Under the pieces are notes generated by a model, which saw only the letters and a list, made by a program, of their open reading frames with translations, had not been told where the DNA came from and searched no databases. Of a stretch of DNA of 64,000 nucleotides, positions 35,040-43,688 are shown piece after piece (within the stretch, counting starts at the first letter, position 1; each line of letters opens with the position of its first letter). The stretch is taken from assembly GCA_900548115.1 (NCBI GenBank), contig URJL01000002.1, positions 17,619 to 81,618 of the forward strand, given 5' to 3'. The position numbers and the translations under genes are program-made. Source of the DNA: an uncultured Eubacteriales bacterium. Its GTDB lineage: Bacteria > Bacillota > Clostridia > Oscillospirales > CAG-382.

Positions 35040-35537
35040 ATGGCTCTTTTTATTCCCGATTATATGTACCCGACCGTTTACGATATCCCGAAAGAACTGT
35101 TCGAAAGAGAGAAAACAAAGCTTGTTTTTTTGGATATCGACAATACGCTTGTCCCGTATGAAAAAGCAAAGCCGACAAAAGAAAATCTTTCGTGGCTGAA
35201 AATGCTTTCCGACGTCGGAATCGAGGCGGTTTTTATTTCGAATAATCACGAACCGCGCGTAAAGGACTATGCGCTTTCGACGGGGCTTGCTTATCGATTC
35301 GAAGCGGGAAAGCCTTCGGGAGCGGTACATCGACAAATGATGAAAGAGCGCGGTATCTTGCCGCAAAACTGCCTTGCGATCGGAGATCAGATCCTGACCG
35401 ATGTGCTTGCCGCGCATCTTGCCGGCTGCAAGGCAGTTTTGGTGGAACCGATAAAGGATCTCGATACGCTGTTTGTGAAAAGCAAACGATGGCTTGAAAA
35501 GCCGTTTATACACAGCTATAAACGAAAGCACAAATAA
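35040..35537 (+). CDS. YqeG-family HAD IIIA phosphatase
   Basis: This 165-residue HAD-superfamily protein has the motif I DIDNTLVPYE (about residues 32-41) and FISNNHEPRV as motif II. The conserved Lys is in AGKPSG, and motif III is GDQILTDVLAA. The family is close to phosphatidylglycerophosphate phosphatase (Gep4/YqeG), so a role in PG synthesis is plausible. ATG 35040 follows GAGGTGAAAG. It begins about 80 bases after ispH-S1. Confidence 0.85.
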   Translation: MALFIPDYMYPTVYDIPKELFEREKTKLVFLDIDNTLVPYEKAKPTKENLSWLKMLSDVGIEAVFISNNHEPRVKDYALSTGLAYRFEAGKPSGAVHRQMMKERGILPQNCLAIGDQILTDVLAAHLAGCKAVLVEPIKDLDTLFVKSKRWLEKPFIHSYKRKHK

Positions 35538-35575
35538 AGCACAAATCAAATAAAGAAGAGAAAGGACGGATAAAC

Positions 35576-36436
35576 ATGGCGGCACTTTTCGGACCGGGCG
35601 GGAACTCGGAGAGCTTTTACGAAAAAGGATATAAGGCAACCGTTGATGCCCCGAAATATGTACACGAAATGGGGCTGGACGCCTATGAATACGAAGCGGG
35701 AAACGGCGTTACGGCATCCGAAGCGACCTTTGCCAAAATCGGTGAGACGGCAAAAAAGTACGGGATTCACATGACGATCCACGCGCCGTATTATATTTCG
35801 CTCTCATCGGTCGACGAAGAAAAGCGAAAGAAAAGCGCAGGATATATCGTAAGCTCCGCAAAGGCTCTTCGCGGTCTCGGCGGCGACCTTATGGTCATTC
35901 ACGCCGGCAGTACCGCAAAGCTCGACCGCACGGTCGCTCTTCAATATGCCCTCGGCGCGCTGGAACATACACTCGGCGTGTTAAACGATGAGGGACTGTA
36001 CGGTGTAAAGCTCGGGATCGAGACGATGGGCAAAGTGAATCAGCTCGGTACGCTCAATGAAGTCCTTGCTCTTTGCAAGGCGGACACGACCGTCGTGCCG
36101 GTCGTGGATTTCGGACATATGAACGCGCGCGAGCAAGGCGGCGTCTTTACGAATGCCGACGATTACAAACGTGTTTTCGACCGCATTTCAGAGAGTTGCG
36201 GTGCGATAGTGGCAGAGCATCTGCACTGCCATTTTTCCAAGATCGAATATACCTCGGGCGGAGAAAAACGTCATCTCACATTTGAGGATACGGTGTACGG
36301 TCCGGATTTTGAACCGCTTATGAATGCCATTGCCTCTCTCGGCGTTTCTCCGACGATTATTTGCGAATCGAAGGGAACCATGGCGGAGGATGCTCTCGCC
36401 ATGAAAAAAGCGTACGAGGGCCTTCTGAAGGCATAA
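35576..36436 (+). CDS. nfo: Endonuclease IV-type apurinic/apyrimidinic endonuclease
   Basis: The 286-residue TIM-barrel protein fits the AP endonuclease 2 family, which cuts DNA 5' of abasic sites using three zinc ions. Metal-ligand stretches are MTIHAPYYISL, MVIHAGS, LGIETMGK, VVDFGHMNAR, HLHCHFSKIEY and IICESKG, in the order usual for Nfo. AAAGGACGG precedes ATG 35576. The N-terminus is slightly different from the canonical GAHVS start (here FGPGGNSESFYEKG), as in several clostridial family members annotated as TIM-barrel or deoxyribonuclease IV proteins. Confidence 0.85.
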   Translation: MAALFGPGGNSESFYEKGYKATVDAPKYVHEMGLDAYEYEAGNGVTASEATFAKIGETAKKYGIHMTIHAPYYISLSSVDEEKRKKSAGYIVSSAKALRGLGGDLMVIHAGSTAKLDRTVALQYALGALEHTLGVLNDEGLYGVKLGIETMGKVNQLGTLNEVLALCKADTTVVPVVDFGHMNAREQGGVFTNADDYKRVFDRISESCGAIVAEHLHCHFSKIEYTSGGEKRHLTFEDTVYGPDFEPLMNAIASLGVSPTIICESKGTMAEDALAMKKAYEGLLKA

Positions 36437-36452
36437 GAGAAGGGGAAACAGC

Positions 36453-37544
36453 ATGAATTATCTTACCGAGCGTCTGAAAAAAGTATGTGAAAGTCTTGAA
36501 GACTGCGACGCGCTTTATATAACCGACGATGTTACACGGCGCTATATCTTTAATTTTGCATCCACTGCCGGGATCGGTTTTATTTCCCGGGAAAAATGCG
36601 TGCTTTTATTGGATTTTCGCTATTATGAAAAAGCCGTTCGCCAACAGAAGCAGGGTGAAATGTCAAAGGAGATTGAAATAATCGAGCAGACAACGCCTGT
36701 TGCCGATTTCCTCAAGACTCAGCTTTCCGCGTGCCGCATACGCCGCCTTTTCTTCGAGGACCGACGTATGACGCATGCCGATTTTTGCTCTCTGCGCAAA
36801 TGTCTCGCCGATGTTTGCGAGCTTGCGCCGATGGGCGACCGCATCGAACGTTTTCGCATGGTAAAGGATGAGTACGAACTTGCCCGCATCATTCAGGCGC
36901 AACGTATTACAGACGCCGCTTTCTCTCATATTCTGAACATTTTACACCGTGGTATGACCGAGCGAGAGGTCGCGCTCGAACTTGAATTTTTTATGCGCAA
37001 AAACGGCGCGGACGGCCTATCCTTTGATACTATTTGCGTGTCGGGAAAAAAGTCGTCCATGCCGCACGGCGTACCCGAGGATATTCCGATCGAGGACGGT
37101 TTTCTCACGATGGATTTCGGCGCCCGCTTTGACGGCTATTGCTCGGATATGACACGCACCGTATGTGTAGGCGAGCCGAGCGACGAGATGCGTCACGTAT
37201 ACGATAAAGTCTTCGAAGCACAGAAAGCGGCGCTGAATACGGCGCGCGGCAGGCTTTTGGGAATGACCGTTGACAAAGCGGCACGCGATGTGATCGACGG
37301 TGCGGGCTACAAAGGGTGCTTCGGACACGCAACAGGGCACTCCTTGGGTCTTGAAATACACGAGTCGCCCAATTTCAGCCCGAAAGAAGAGAGAGTCGTG
37401 CCGTGCGGTGCCGTCGTCAGTGTCGAACCGGGGATCTATATCCCCGAAAAGTGCGGCGTTCGCATAGAAGATATCGTATTTTTAACGGAAAATGGCTGTA
37501 AAAACTTGACAAACAGCACAAAAGAGTTTATAATAATTAAGTAA
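36453..37544 (+). CDS. Xaa-Pro peptidase (aminopeptidase P family, M24B)
   Basis: The 363-residue enzyme has an N-terminal creatinase-like domain (residues 1-125) and a pita-bread metallopeptidase domain. Metal ligands are seen in MDFGARFDGYCSDMTRT (two Asp), GHATGHSLGLEIHESP (His), VSVEPGIYIP (Glu) and VRIEDIV (Glu). It cleaves X-Pro N-terminal bonds in the cytoplasm. It is directly upstream of efp, a conserved arrangement in Firmicutes, but efp also has its own promoter inside the 3' end of this gene. AAGGGG precedes ATG 36453. Confidence 0.93.
   Translation: MNYLTERLKKVCESLEDCDALYITDDVTRRYIFNFASTAGIGFISREKCVLLLDFRYYEKAVRQQKQGEMSKEIEIIEQTTPVADFLKTQLSACRIRRLFFEDRRMTHADFCSLRKCLADVCELAPMGDRIERFRMVKDEYELARIIQAQRITDAAFSHILNILHRGMTEREVALELEFFMRKNGADGLSFDTICVSGKKSSMPHGVPEDIPIEDGFLTMDFGARFDGYCSDMTRTVCVGEPSDEMRHVYDKVFEAQKAALNTARGRLLGMTVDKAARDVIDGAGYKGCFGHATGHSLGLEIHESPNFSPKEERVVPCGAVVSVEPGIYIPEKCGVRIEDIVFLTENGCKNLTNSTKEFIIIK
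37506..37534 (+). promoter_or_regulatory. Perfect-consensus promoter for efp, inside the end of the peptidase gene
   Basis: TTGACA at 37506-37511 and TATAAT at 37529-37534 with a 17-base spacer. It overlaps the last codons of the preceding gene and starts a leader of about 90 bases. Confidence 0.85.
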
Positions 37545-37632
37545 AACCGCAGTTTCGTATAAGACGGAGTTTTTTTGAGTACACTTACCGTTGTACTCGG
37601 GAATGCAAACTATTTTTGGAGGACATATACAC

Positions 37633-38199
37633 ATGATTACAGCAAGTGATTTCAGAAACGGCGTAACGTTTGAAGAAGACGGTCAGGTACTTCAGGTCGT
37701 TGAATTTCTTCATGTAAAGCCCGGCAAGGGCGCGGCCTTTGTCCGCACCAAGCTTAAGAATGTCGTAACCGGCGCCGTTATCGAAAAATCGTATAACCCG
37801 ACCGCTAAGGTTCAGCAGGCTTTCGTCGAAAGAAAGGATATGGAATACCTTTACAACGACGGTGACCTTTACTATTTCATGGATACCGAGACCTACGAGC
37901 AGATGCCTATCGGCAAGGATGCTCTCTCCGACAACTTCCGTTTCGTCAAGGAAAACACCACCTGCAAGATCATCTCCTACAAGGGTAAGATCTTCAGCGT
38001 TGAGCCTCCTATCTTTATGGAGCTTGAAGTTACCGAGACCGAGCCCGGCTTCAAGGGTGATACCGCAACCAACGTAACCAAGCCCGCTACGCTCGAGACC
38101 GGCGCCGAAATCAAGGTTCCGCTCTTCATCACGGTCGGCGATCGCATCAAGATCGATACCAGAACCGGCGAATATCTTGAAAGAGTTACCAACAAGTAA
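37633..38199 (+). CDS. efp: Elongation factor P
   Basis: This 188-residue three-domain factor relieves ribosome stalling at polyproline. The N-terminal KOW-like domain includes the loop HVKPGKGAAFVRTKL, with the Lys that is a modification site in other species at about residue 32. The middle OB domain has YNDGDLYYFMDTETYEQ, and the C-terminal OB domain ends GDRIKIDTRTGEYLERV. ATG 37633 follows TTGGAGG, with a rather long spacing of about 12 bases; the frame to 37591 has no better site. Length is normal. Confidence 0.97.
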   Translation: MITASDFRNGVTFEEDGQVLQVVEFLHVKPGKGAAFVRTKLKNVVTGAVIEKSYNPTAKVQQAFVERKDMEYLYNDGDLYYFMDTETYEQMPIGKDALSDNFRFVKENTTCKIISYKGKIFSVEPPIFMELEVTETEPGFKGDTATNVTKPATLETGAEIKVPLFITVGDRIKIDTRTGEYLERVTNK

Positions 38200-38241
38200 T
38201 TTTATAAAGGACGTTTCACCGTTTTAAGGGAGGTATGGGTT

Positions 38242-38577
38242 ATGACAACTATGGAAAAGGTAGCGCACCTTAAGGGCGTTATGGAAGGCATGGAATTCGA
38301 CACGACCACAAAGGAAGGCAAGCTGCTGTCTCTTGTCGTTGACATTTTGGACGGTCTTTCTGCCGAGGTAAGTGAGATCGAGGATGATCTGGACACCCTG
38401 TTTGATTTTGCCGATGAGCTGGATGAAGATCTCGGCGCGGTAGAGTCGGATGTATACGGCTGTGACGAAGACGACGAGTATGACGACGATCTCGACGAGT
38501 ATGACGAAGACGAAGACATGCCCGACTGCTGTGTAGGCTGTGAAGACGATTGCTCGACCTGCGGCGAAGATCACTGA
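38242..38577 (+). CDS. Acidic CD1247-like protein with a C-terminal cysteine cluster
   Basis: The 111-residue product starts EKVAHLKGVMEGMEFDTTTK, the N-terminal signature of the CD1247 family common in Clostridia (helical, function unknown). A very acidic linker follows (residues about 70-92, mostly Asp and Glu) and a short Cys-rich tail, CCVGCEDDCSTCGEDH, which could bind a metal ion. A GGGAGGT site precedes ATG 38242. It lies 42 bases after efp, probably on the same transcript, and is followed by a terminator. Confidence 0.8.
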   Translation: MTTMEKVAHLKGVMEGMEFDTTTKEGKLLSLVVDILDGLSAEVSEIEDDLDTLFDFADELDEDLGAVESDVYGCDEDDEYDDDLDEYDEDEDMPDCCVGCEDDCSTCGEDH

Positions 38578-38650
38578 TTCGCTTCCGGTTTAAAGGCGTG
38601 TGTTGATAAATCAAACGCAAAGCCGGTTTTAACAATCGAATAAACAAGTA

Positions 38651-38683
38651 AACGGGTTCGGCATTGCGCCGAGCCCGTTTTTT
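38651..38683 (+). terminator. Terminator of the efp transcript
   Basis: AACGGGTTCGGC and GCCGAGCCCGTT (one G-U pair) around a short loop, followed by TTTT. Confidence 0.85.
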
Positions 38684-38700
38684 AATTATAAAATAAAAGC

Positions 38701-38729
38701 TTGACATAAAACACAACATGATATAAAAT
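38701..38729 (+). promoter_or_regulatory. Promoter upstream of the truncated peptidase-like gene
   Basis: TTGACA at 38701-38706 and TAAAAT at 38724-38729 with a 17-base spacer. Confidence 0.75.
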
Positions 38730-38810
38730 GCCGTTGTACATAACGGTGAAAAACGCAATAAACCATACACTGAGTTAGAATAAAAGCTCAGATCAGAAAG
38801 GAACGGTATA

Positions 38811-39257
38811 ATGTCAATTCCCGCAAACTCCTACGGCGCCGGTGCTGTCCGACTTTGGAATCCACCGCCTCAGCCGGACATTTTGGGAAAAGAAAACAGT
38901 TTTGCCGATATCGAATGGACCTCCGATGATATTGACCGCCGCCTGTACGAGCCACTGAGATACCTCTATCTCTATTCAATAAAGAAAATTTCGATCGGAA
39001 AGGACACAAGCGGGTCTTGCGATATGACCGCGTGGAAATTTACTCCCGAGCGGTACGGAAAGACGGTATATCTGCAAGCCGGCGTTCACGCGATCGAAAC
39101 CGAGGGTTATTTCGGGCTTGCGCGCTTAATGAATCTGACCGGAAGCACGTTGGAGCACTCGGATTATGTGTTTGACGATGTTTTGGGTAGTTCCGCGTGC
39201 ATATCACGCGTAGTCGAGCCGTACGCGAATCATCTGTTGGCTTTTTGGGGATACTGA
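38811..39257 (+). pseudogene. Truncated metallo-carboxypeptidase-like gene (N-terminal piece)
   Basis: The 148-residue frame has a start with AGAAAGGAACGG upstream and a consensus promoter. Residues about 85-103 (KTVYLQAGVHAIETEGYFGLA, read in two parts) resemble the zinc-binding HxxE region of M14-like carboxypeptidases and succinylglutamate desuccinylases. The Gly usual after His is replaced by Ala. The product stops at LLAFWGY, where the family would have another 150 or more residues, and an IS200 remnant starts about 28 bases later. It is most simply the 5' piece of a gene truncated near the element. It could alternatively be a small gene of its own; family assignment is weak. Confidence 0.45.
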
Positions 39258-39285
39258 TCGTCTGAGCATGCTATGGATTAATCAT

Positions 39286-40010
39286 AACCACCGGCTTAGC
39301 CGGTGGTTTGCTCATCCCTATAAGGGCATAATACCGGCAGGGCTAAAAGCCCTCTGAACAGGTCTGCCAACCGCAAGCGATTTCAAACCGCCGCTAAAAC
39401 GGCTTACTTTTTGTTATGGTGCACCGGCTCACCCGTAAACGGGTCTGTATACTCTCGTAATGTCGTTTGTTCATAGGCTACATCTTCTTGCAATTGGTGC
39501 TTGATATATTCCGCTATTGCCTTTTTATTTTTTCCAACCGTATCTACGTAACATCCTCTGCACCAAGGCTCTCGATTTCCATACTTATATTTCATATTTT
39601 CATGCCTATCCAATATCATTAAGCTACTTTTCTCTTTTAGGTAATCCCATGAAGCTTGATACACTTATTTTTGGTGGTATACTTACCAACATATGTATGT
39701 AATCCGGACATGCCTCCGCTTCTATTATCTCGACTCCTTTTCACTCACATAGTTTTCGTATTATGTTTCCTATATTTTTCTTAATCTTTCCATAGATTAC
39801 TTGTCTTTGATATTTTGGTGCAAATACTATATGGTACTTGCAATTTCATATCGTATGTGATAAACTATTTGTGTCAATTTTCATAATTGATCCTCCTGTC
39901 TTATTCTACTTGCGGTTGTTCAGACCCGCTTCTATTATTTCACAGGAGGTTTTCTTTCTCAACGGCAAAAGCCTTTTTCGAACCACTCGCTTAACGAGTG
40001 GTTTTCATAA
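39286..40010 (-). mobile_element. Decayed IS200/IS605-type element
   Basis: A minus-strand transposase remnant (39404-39884) lies between two subterminal hairpins: 39286-39308 (AACCACCGGC with its complement around TTA) and 39981-40003 (AACCACTCG with its complement around CTTAA). Such hairpins are recognised by HUH transposases. TCATAACC occurs at both edges (39282-39289 and 40005-40012). No accessory tnpB/IscB gene is present. The outer ends are estimated from the hairpins; 39309-39403 holds only a further small hairpin (AGGGCT/AGCCCT). Confidence 0.8.
39404..39884 (-). pseudogene. tnpA: IS200-type transposase TnpA, inactivated
   Basis: Starting at the ATG at 39884 behind AGGAGG, the frame reads MKIDTNSLSHTI-stop-NCKYHIVFAPKYQRQ, then LCE-stop-KGVEIIEAEACPDYIHML. 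Both stops are TGA where family members have Trp (TGG). The HUH motif HxH reads Y-I-H, so one metal-binding His is lost. At about 39655-39665 a one-base shift moves the text into the frame that ends at 39404. That frame carries YLKEKSSLMIL, then GYYVDTVGKN-like GCYVDTVGKN with the catalytic Tyr, and finally YTDPFTGEPV. The protein therefore has two nonsense mutations, a frameshift and a catalytic change. Confidence 0.85.
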
Positions 40011-40012
40011 CC

Positions 40013-40048
40013 AAAAAACTGCCGCAGGCATTTTGCCTGCGGCAGTTT
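40013..40048 (-). terminator. Terminator of the decarboxylase operon
   Basis: A 14-bp stem (AAACTGCCGCAGGC and its complement) with a five-base loop. On the minus strand it is followed by T6. It lies 40 bases after the oadA-type stop and just outside the IS remnant. Confidence 0.9.
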
Positions 40049-40087
40049 GATTTGTTCGGAGCCGTATCAAACTCTGTACTAATTTTT

Positions 40088-41524
40088 TTACTTCAGAAGA
40101 TCCTGTACGTAAATCACCTTTACGCCGCCTTCGGTCTTTTCGGTCTTGGCGGGTTGTGCTGCGGCAGGTGCTTCGGCGCGACCGTCGCGGATATCAAAGA
40201 ACTTCTGCGCAACCTGCGGGAAGAGAGCGTAGCTGAGTACGTCTTCATCGCTCTTGGCAATGCCCTTCGTTTCTTCCTTGTACTTTTCAAACTCGGGAGC
40301 AATATTATCGGCAGGTCGGCAAGTGATGATCGGATCGTCTCCGATTGCCTTCTTGCGAACTTCTTCGTTTACCTCACCCGGGAGCTGTCCGTATTCGCCG
40401 CGGAGAAGTCCCTTCGATTCCTTGGTAAACACCTTATAGCGCTCACCCGAAAGCACATTCAGAACCGCCTGAGAGCCGACAATCTGGCTGGTAGGCGTTA
40501 CAAGCGGAGGATATCCGAAATCCTTACGAACACGCGGAACTTCGGCAAGAACCTCATAATACTTGTCCTGTGCATTTGCCTGCTTCAGCTGAGAGATCAG
40601 GTTGGAAAGCATTCCGCCCGGAACCTGATACAAGAGGGTGTTGGTGTCGACGCTGAGAACTTTCGGATCGAGAAATCCTTCGTCCTTGAGCTTCTTAGCA
40701 ACCGTGCGGAAGTGTGCTGCCGCTTCGGAAAGCTTATTGAGGTCGAGACCGGTGTCGCGGTCGGTGCCCTTGAGGGTCGCAACGAGCGACTCGGTAGCGG
40801 GCTGAGACGTACCGTTGGCAAGAGGGGAGAGCGCGCAGTCGACAATATCAACGCCTGCCTGTGACGCCATAAGATTGACCATATCGCCCGTACCGGTGGT
40901 GTTGTGGGTGTGGAGATGAATCGGAACCTTAACGTTTTCTTTCAGCTTCTTGACAAGCGAATAAGCGTCATACGGAAGCAGAAGGTTTGCCATATCCTTG
41001 ATACAGATAACATCCGCGCCCATGTTTTCGAGCTGTTTTGCAAGATTTACGAAATATTCTTCGTTGTGAACGGGGGATACGGTGTAGCTGATGGCAGCCT
41101 CGCAAATACCGCCGTACTTCTTACAGCTCTCCATTGCCATACGCATGTTGCGGGTGTCGTTCAGCGCGTCGAAAATACGAATCACATCGATACCGTTGCC
41201 GATCGAACGCTCGATAAACTTTTCGACGACATCGTCGGCATAGTGCTTGTATCCGAGAATATTCTGACCGCGCAGGAGCATTTGGAGCTTGGTCTTGGGC
41301 ATTGCCTTTTTCAGCTTGCGGAGACGTTCCCACGGATCTTCATTCAGAAAGCGCATGCAGGAATCAAACGTCGCACCGCCCCAGCATTCCAAAGACCAGT
41401 AGCCCATGTTATCCAACAGCTCACATGCGGGAAGCATGTCCTCGGTACGCATTCTGGTGGCGGCTTGCGACTGGTGTGCGTCACGCAGGATCGTATCGGT
41501 TATTTTAAGCGGATTTTTAGCCAT
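40088..41524 (-). CDS. oadA: Oxaloacetate decarboxylase-type carboxyltransferase (alpha) subunit
   Basis: This 478-residue TIM-barrel enzyme transfers the carboxylate from oxaloacetate to biotin. ITDTILRDAHQSQAATRM is the N-terminal HMGL-like motif with the metal Asp. CIKDMANLLLP carries the Lys that is carbamylated in the family. HLHTHNTTGTGDM carries the two metal-binding His. A PYC/OADA domain follows. The usual C-terminal biotinyl domain is absent, and a short Ala/Pro tail ends the protein; the biotin carrier is the separate gene at 43278. Start ATG 41524 (MAKNPLKITD). The substrate could also be another acid such as methylmalonyl-CoA, but the fold favours oxaloacetate. Confidence 0.9.
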   Translation of the reverse strand: MAKNPLKITDTILRDAHQSQAATRMRTEDMLPACELLDNMGYWSLECWGGATFDSCMRFLNEDPWERLRKLKKAMPKTKLQMLLRGQNILGYKHYADDVVEKFIERSIGNGIDVIRIFDALNDTRNMRMAMESCKKYGGICEAAISYTVSPVHNEEYFVNLAKQLENMGADVICIKDMANLLLPYDAYSLVKKLKENVKVPIHLHTHNTTGTGDMVNLMASQAGVDIVDCALSPLANGTSQPATESLVATLKGTDRDTGLDLNKLSEAAAHFRTVAKKLKDEGFLDPKVLSVDTNTLLYQVPGGMLSNLISQLKQANAQDKYYEVLAEVPRVRKDFGYPPLVTPTSQIVGSQAVLNVLSGERYKVFTKESKGLLRGEYGQLPGEVNEEVRKKAIGDDPIITCRPADNIAPEFEKYKEETKGIAKSDEDVLSYALFPQVAQKFFDIRDGRAEAPAAAQPAKTEKTEGGVKVIYVQDLLK

Positions 41525-41606
41525 GTTGATTACTCTTTTCTCCGACAAAATGATAACGGGAAAAGGCGGGGATTGTCGGCATCCCACGCCCTATATTCCG
41601 TAAAGA

Positions 41607-43229
41607 TCAGTTAAAGAGGGACAGAAGAACACCGGCGGCGATAGCCGAACCGATAACGCCCGCAACGTTCGGACCCATGGCGTGCATGAGAAGGAAGTTC
41701 TTCGGGTTATCCTTCTGACCGACAACCTGCGAAACGCGGGCTGCCATCGGTACAGCCGATACACCGGCGGAACCGATAAGAGGATTGATCTTGTTCTTCA
41801 AGAACAGATTCATAAACTTTGCAAGCAATACGCCGCCCGCCGTACCGAGACCGAAGGCAACAACGCCCATAACAATGATCTTGATGGTCTGAAGCGAGAG
41901 GAAGGTGTCTGCCGTTGCGGTTGCACCGACCGTTGTTCCGAGGAAGATGGTAACGATATTGCAAAGCTCATTCTGAGCTGTCTTGGAGAGACGATCGGTA
42001 ACGCCGCACTCACGGAAGATATTACCGAGCATAAGACAGCCGACAAGGGGCGCTGCCGAGGGAACCAAAAAGGCAACAAACGCCGTTACGACAAACGGGA
42101 AAATGATCTTTTCGGTCTTGGAAACGGGGCGAAGCGCCTTCATTTCGATCTGACGTTCCTTCTTTGTGGTCAGTGCCTTCATGATCGGAGGCTGAATAAC
42201 CGGAACGAGCGCCATATACGAATAAGCCGCCACCGCGATCGGACCCAAGAGATGAGGAGCGAGTCGCGTCGTCACATAAATCGCCGTCGGTCCGTCCGCA
42301 CCGCCGATAATACCGATCGAGCCTGCTTCCGCACCGGTAAAGCCGAGTTTTCTTGCTGCAAAATAGGTGACAAAAATACCGAGCTGTGCCGCTGCGCCGA
42401 GAAGGAGGCTCTTGGGGTTTGCGATAAGGGGACCGAAGTCGGTCATAGCGCCGACACCGAGGAAGATAAGACACGGATAAATACCGAGCTTAACACCGAG
42501 GTACAGATAGTCGAGAAGACCGGGGGTTACGGCGCTCGTCGCGTCAAAGAGATTCCAGTGTGCATGACCGTTTGCGAACAGCTCTTCATGGAACATCTCC
42601 GCACCGGGAAGGTTGGTAAGGAGCATACCGAAAGCGATCGGCAAAAGAAGAAGCGGTTCAAAGCCCTTGCCGATAGCAAGATATGCCAAAACAAACGCGA
42701 TCAGGATCATGATAAGACACTTCGGGTTTTCTTTGAAACCGTTAAGCGCGGTCTGCGAAACGAAATTCCGGATCGCTTCGAGAGCGGTGGGAGAGGTCTC
42801 GTTCAGAATGTCGGAAAACTCCGCTTCGCTCACGACAATACTGTCAATATCGTTCGTGTTTTCATAATAGGAGAAGCGCAGGTCAACCTTTGCGTCATCC
42901 TTTACGTTTCCTTCAATGTGATAGGTAAGATCCAATGTCTTGCCCGCATTGAGAAGAAAACCGTTCGACGAGTACATGTCGTTGTTGTAACCCGAAAATG
43001 CAACTTCGTCGGAAACCGCCGTAGGATAAACGACATAATAGTCGGTCGTAGTCGTGTTGGAAACGGAGACACTCAGCGCCTCCGCAATGCCGGTAGCTTC
43101 GTTCTTTTTCAGCTCGACACTGATTTTAAAGGGATTCGGTGCTTCCTCCGTCTCGGCAAAAACGGAAAGACCGAGTGCCGAAATCAAAAGAACCACACAA
43201 GCCAAAACAGCTGAAATTCTTTTTTTCAT
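41607..43229 (-). CDS. oadB: Sodium-pumping decarboxylase beta subunit with an extra N-terminal domain
   Basis: The 540-residue membrane subunit decarboxylates carboxybiotin and exports Na+. The core (residues about 165-540) has about nine to eleven membrane segments and the ion-site signature GIIGGADGPTAIYVTTRL with the essential Asp. NELCNIVTIFLGTTVGATA follows. Ordinary OadB proteins are about 370-430 residues. Here a signal-like helix (MKKRISAVLACVVLLISALG) and a beta-rich, probably extracytoplasmic domain of about 130 residues precede the core. The start at 43229 follows AAAGGAAC. It lies between the biotin carrier and oadA in the operon. Confidence 0.9.
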   Translation of the reverse strand: MKKRISAVLACVVLLISALGLSVFAETEEAPNPFKISVELKKNEATGIAEALSVSVSNTTTTDYYVVYPTAVSDEVAFSGYNNDMYSSNGFLLNAGKTLDLTYHIEGNVKDDAKVDLRFSYYENTNDIDSIVVSEAEFSDILNETSPTALEAIRNFVSQTALNGFKENPKCLIMILIAFVLAYLAIGKGFEPLLLLPIAFGMLLTNLPGAEMFHEELFANGHAHWNLFDATSAVTPGLLDYLYLGVKLGIYPCLIFLGVGAMTDFGPLIANPKSLLLGAAAQLGIFVTYFAARKLGFTGAEAGSIGIIGGADGPTAIYVTTRLAPHLLGPIAVAAYSYMALVPVIQPPIMKALTTKKERQIEMKALRPVSKTEKIIFPFVVTAFVAFLVPSAAPLVGCLMLGNIFRECGVTDRLSKTAQNELCNIVTIFLGTTVGATATADTFLSLQTIKIIVMGVVAFGLGTAGGVLLAKFMNLFLKNKINPLIGSAGVSAVPMAARVSQVVGQKDNPKNFLLMHAMGPNVAGVIGSAIAAGVLLSLFN

Positions 43230-43277
43230 AAGTAGTTCCTTTCTCTGTTTTCGATATTCTTATATCGTGCTCGACTC

Positions 43278-43652
43278 TCAGCCGATCGAGAAAAGGAACG
43301 CACCGGATTCAACCATCTGACCCTTCTGAACGCCGACTGCCGTAACGGTGCCGTCGCAGGGGATCATAATTTCATTTTCCATCTTCATGGCTTCGAGGAT
43401 CATACCGACCTGACCTGCCTTGACCGCGTCGCCGACCTTGATGTTAACGGCGAGAATGTTGCCGGGCATAGGGGAGTTGACCTGTTCGCCCTTACCGGGT
43501 GCCGCTGCAGGTGCGGGAGCTGCCGCAGGAGCTGCTGCCGGTGCGGCGGCGGGAGCTGCTGCCGATGCGGCATTTTTGATCTCGGAGGCGTCTGCTTCTT
43601 CGATGGATACTTCGTAGAATGTTCCGTTGACGTTAATCTTGTACTGTTTCAT
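43278..43652 (-). CDS. Biotin carrier protein of the sodium-pumping decarboxylase
   Basis: This 124-residue protein has an N-terminal piece (KQYKINVNGTFYEVSIEE), an Ala-Pro-rich flexible linker (residues about 29-52, repeated AAAP units) and a C-terminal biotinyl domain. The biotinylated Lys is K90 in EAMKMENE. It shuttles carboxybiotin from the alpha subunit to the membrane beta subunit. It is the GcdC/MmdC-like type and lies between the gamma-like and beta genes. It is the only biotin carrier gene in the window, and is distinct from the missing accB. Confidence 0.92.
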   Translation of the reverse strand: MKQYKINVNGTFYEVSIEEADASEIKNAASAAAPAAAPAAAPAAAPAPAAAPGKGEQVNSPMPGNILAVNIKVGDAVKAGQVGMILEAMKMENEIMIPCDGTVTAVGVQKGQMVESGAFLFSIG

Positions 43653-43688
43653 GATACTTCACCTTTCATTTTTGATCTTTTTAAAAAA

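Noticed and set aside
39404..39884. TGA read as Trp (alternative code) to explain the two TGA codons in the transposase
   Set aside because: Several real genes in the window end at TGA, and the same transposase also has a frameshift and a lost catalytic His.
41682..43214. Long plus-strand frame of 510 codons opposite oadB
   Set aside because: It is antisense to a clear OadB gene, has no ribosome-binding site and a composition (Arg/Lys/Cys-rich) typical of a shadow frame.
43500..43570. GC-rich trinucleotide-like repeat (GCAGGTGCGG-type)
   Set aside because: It encodes the normal Ala-Pro linker of the biotin carrier protein and is not an independent repeat element.
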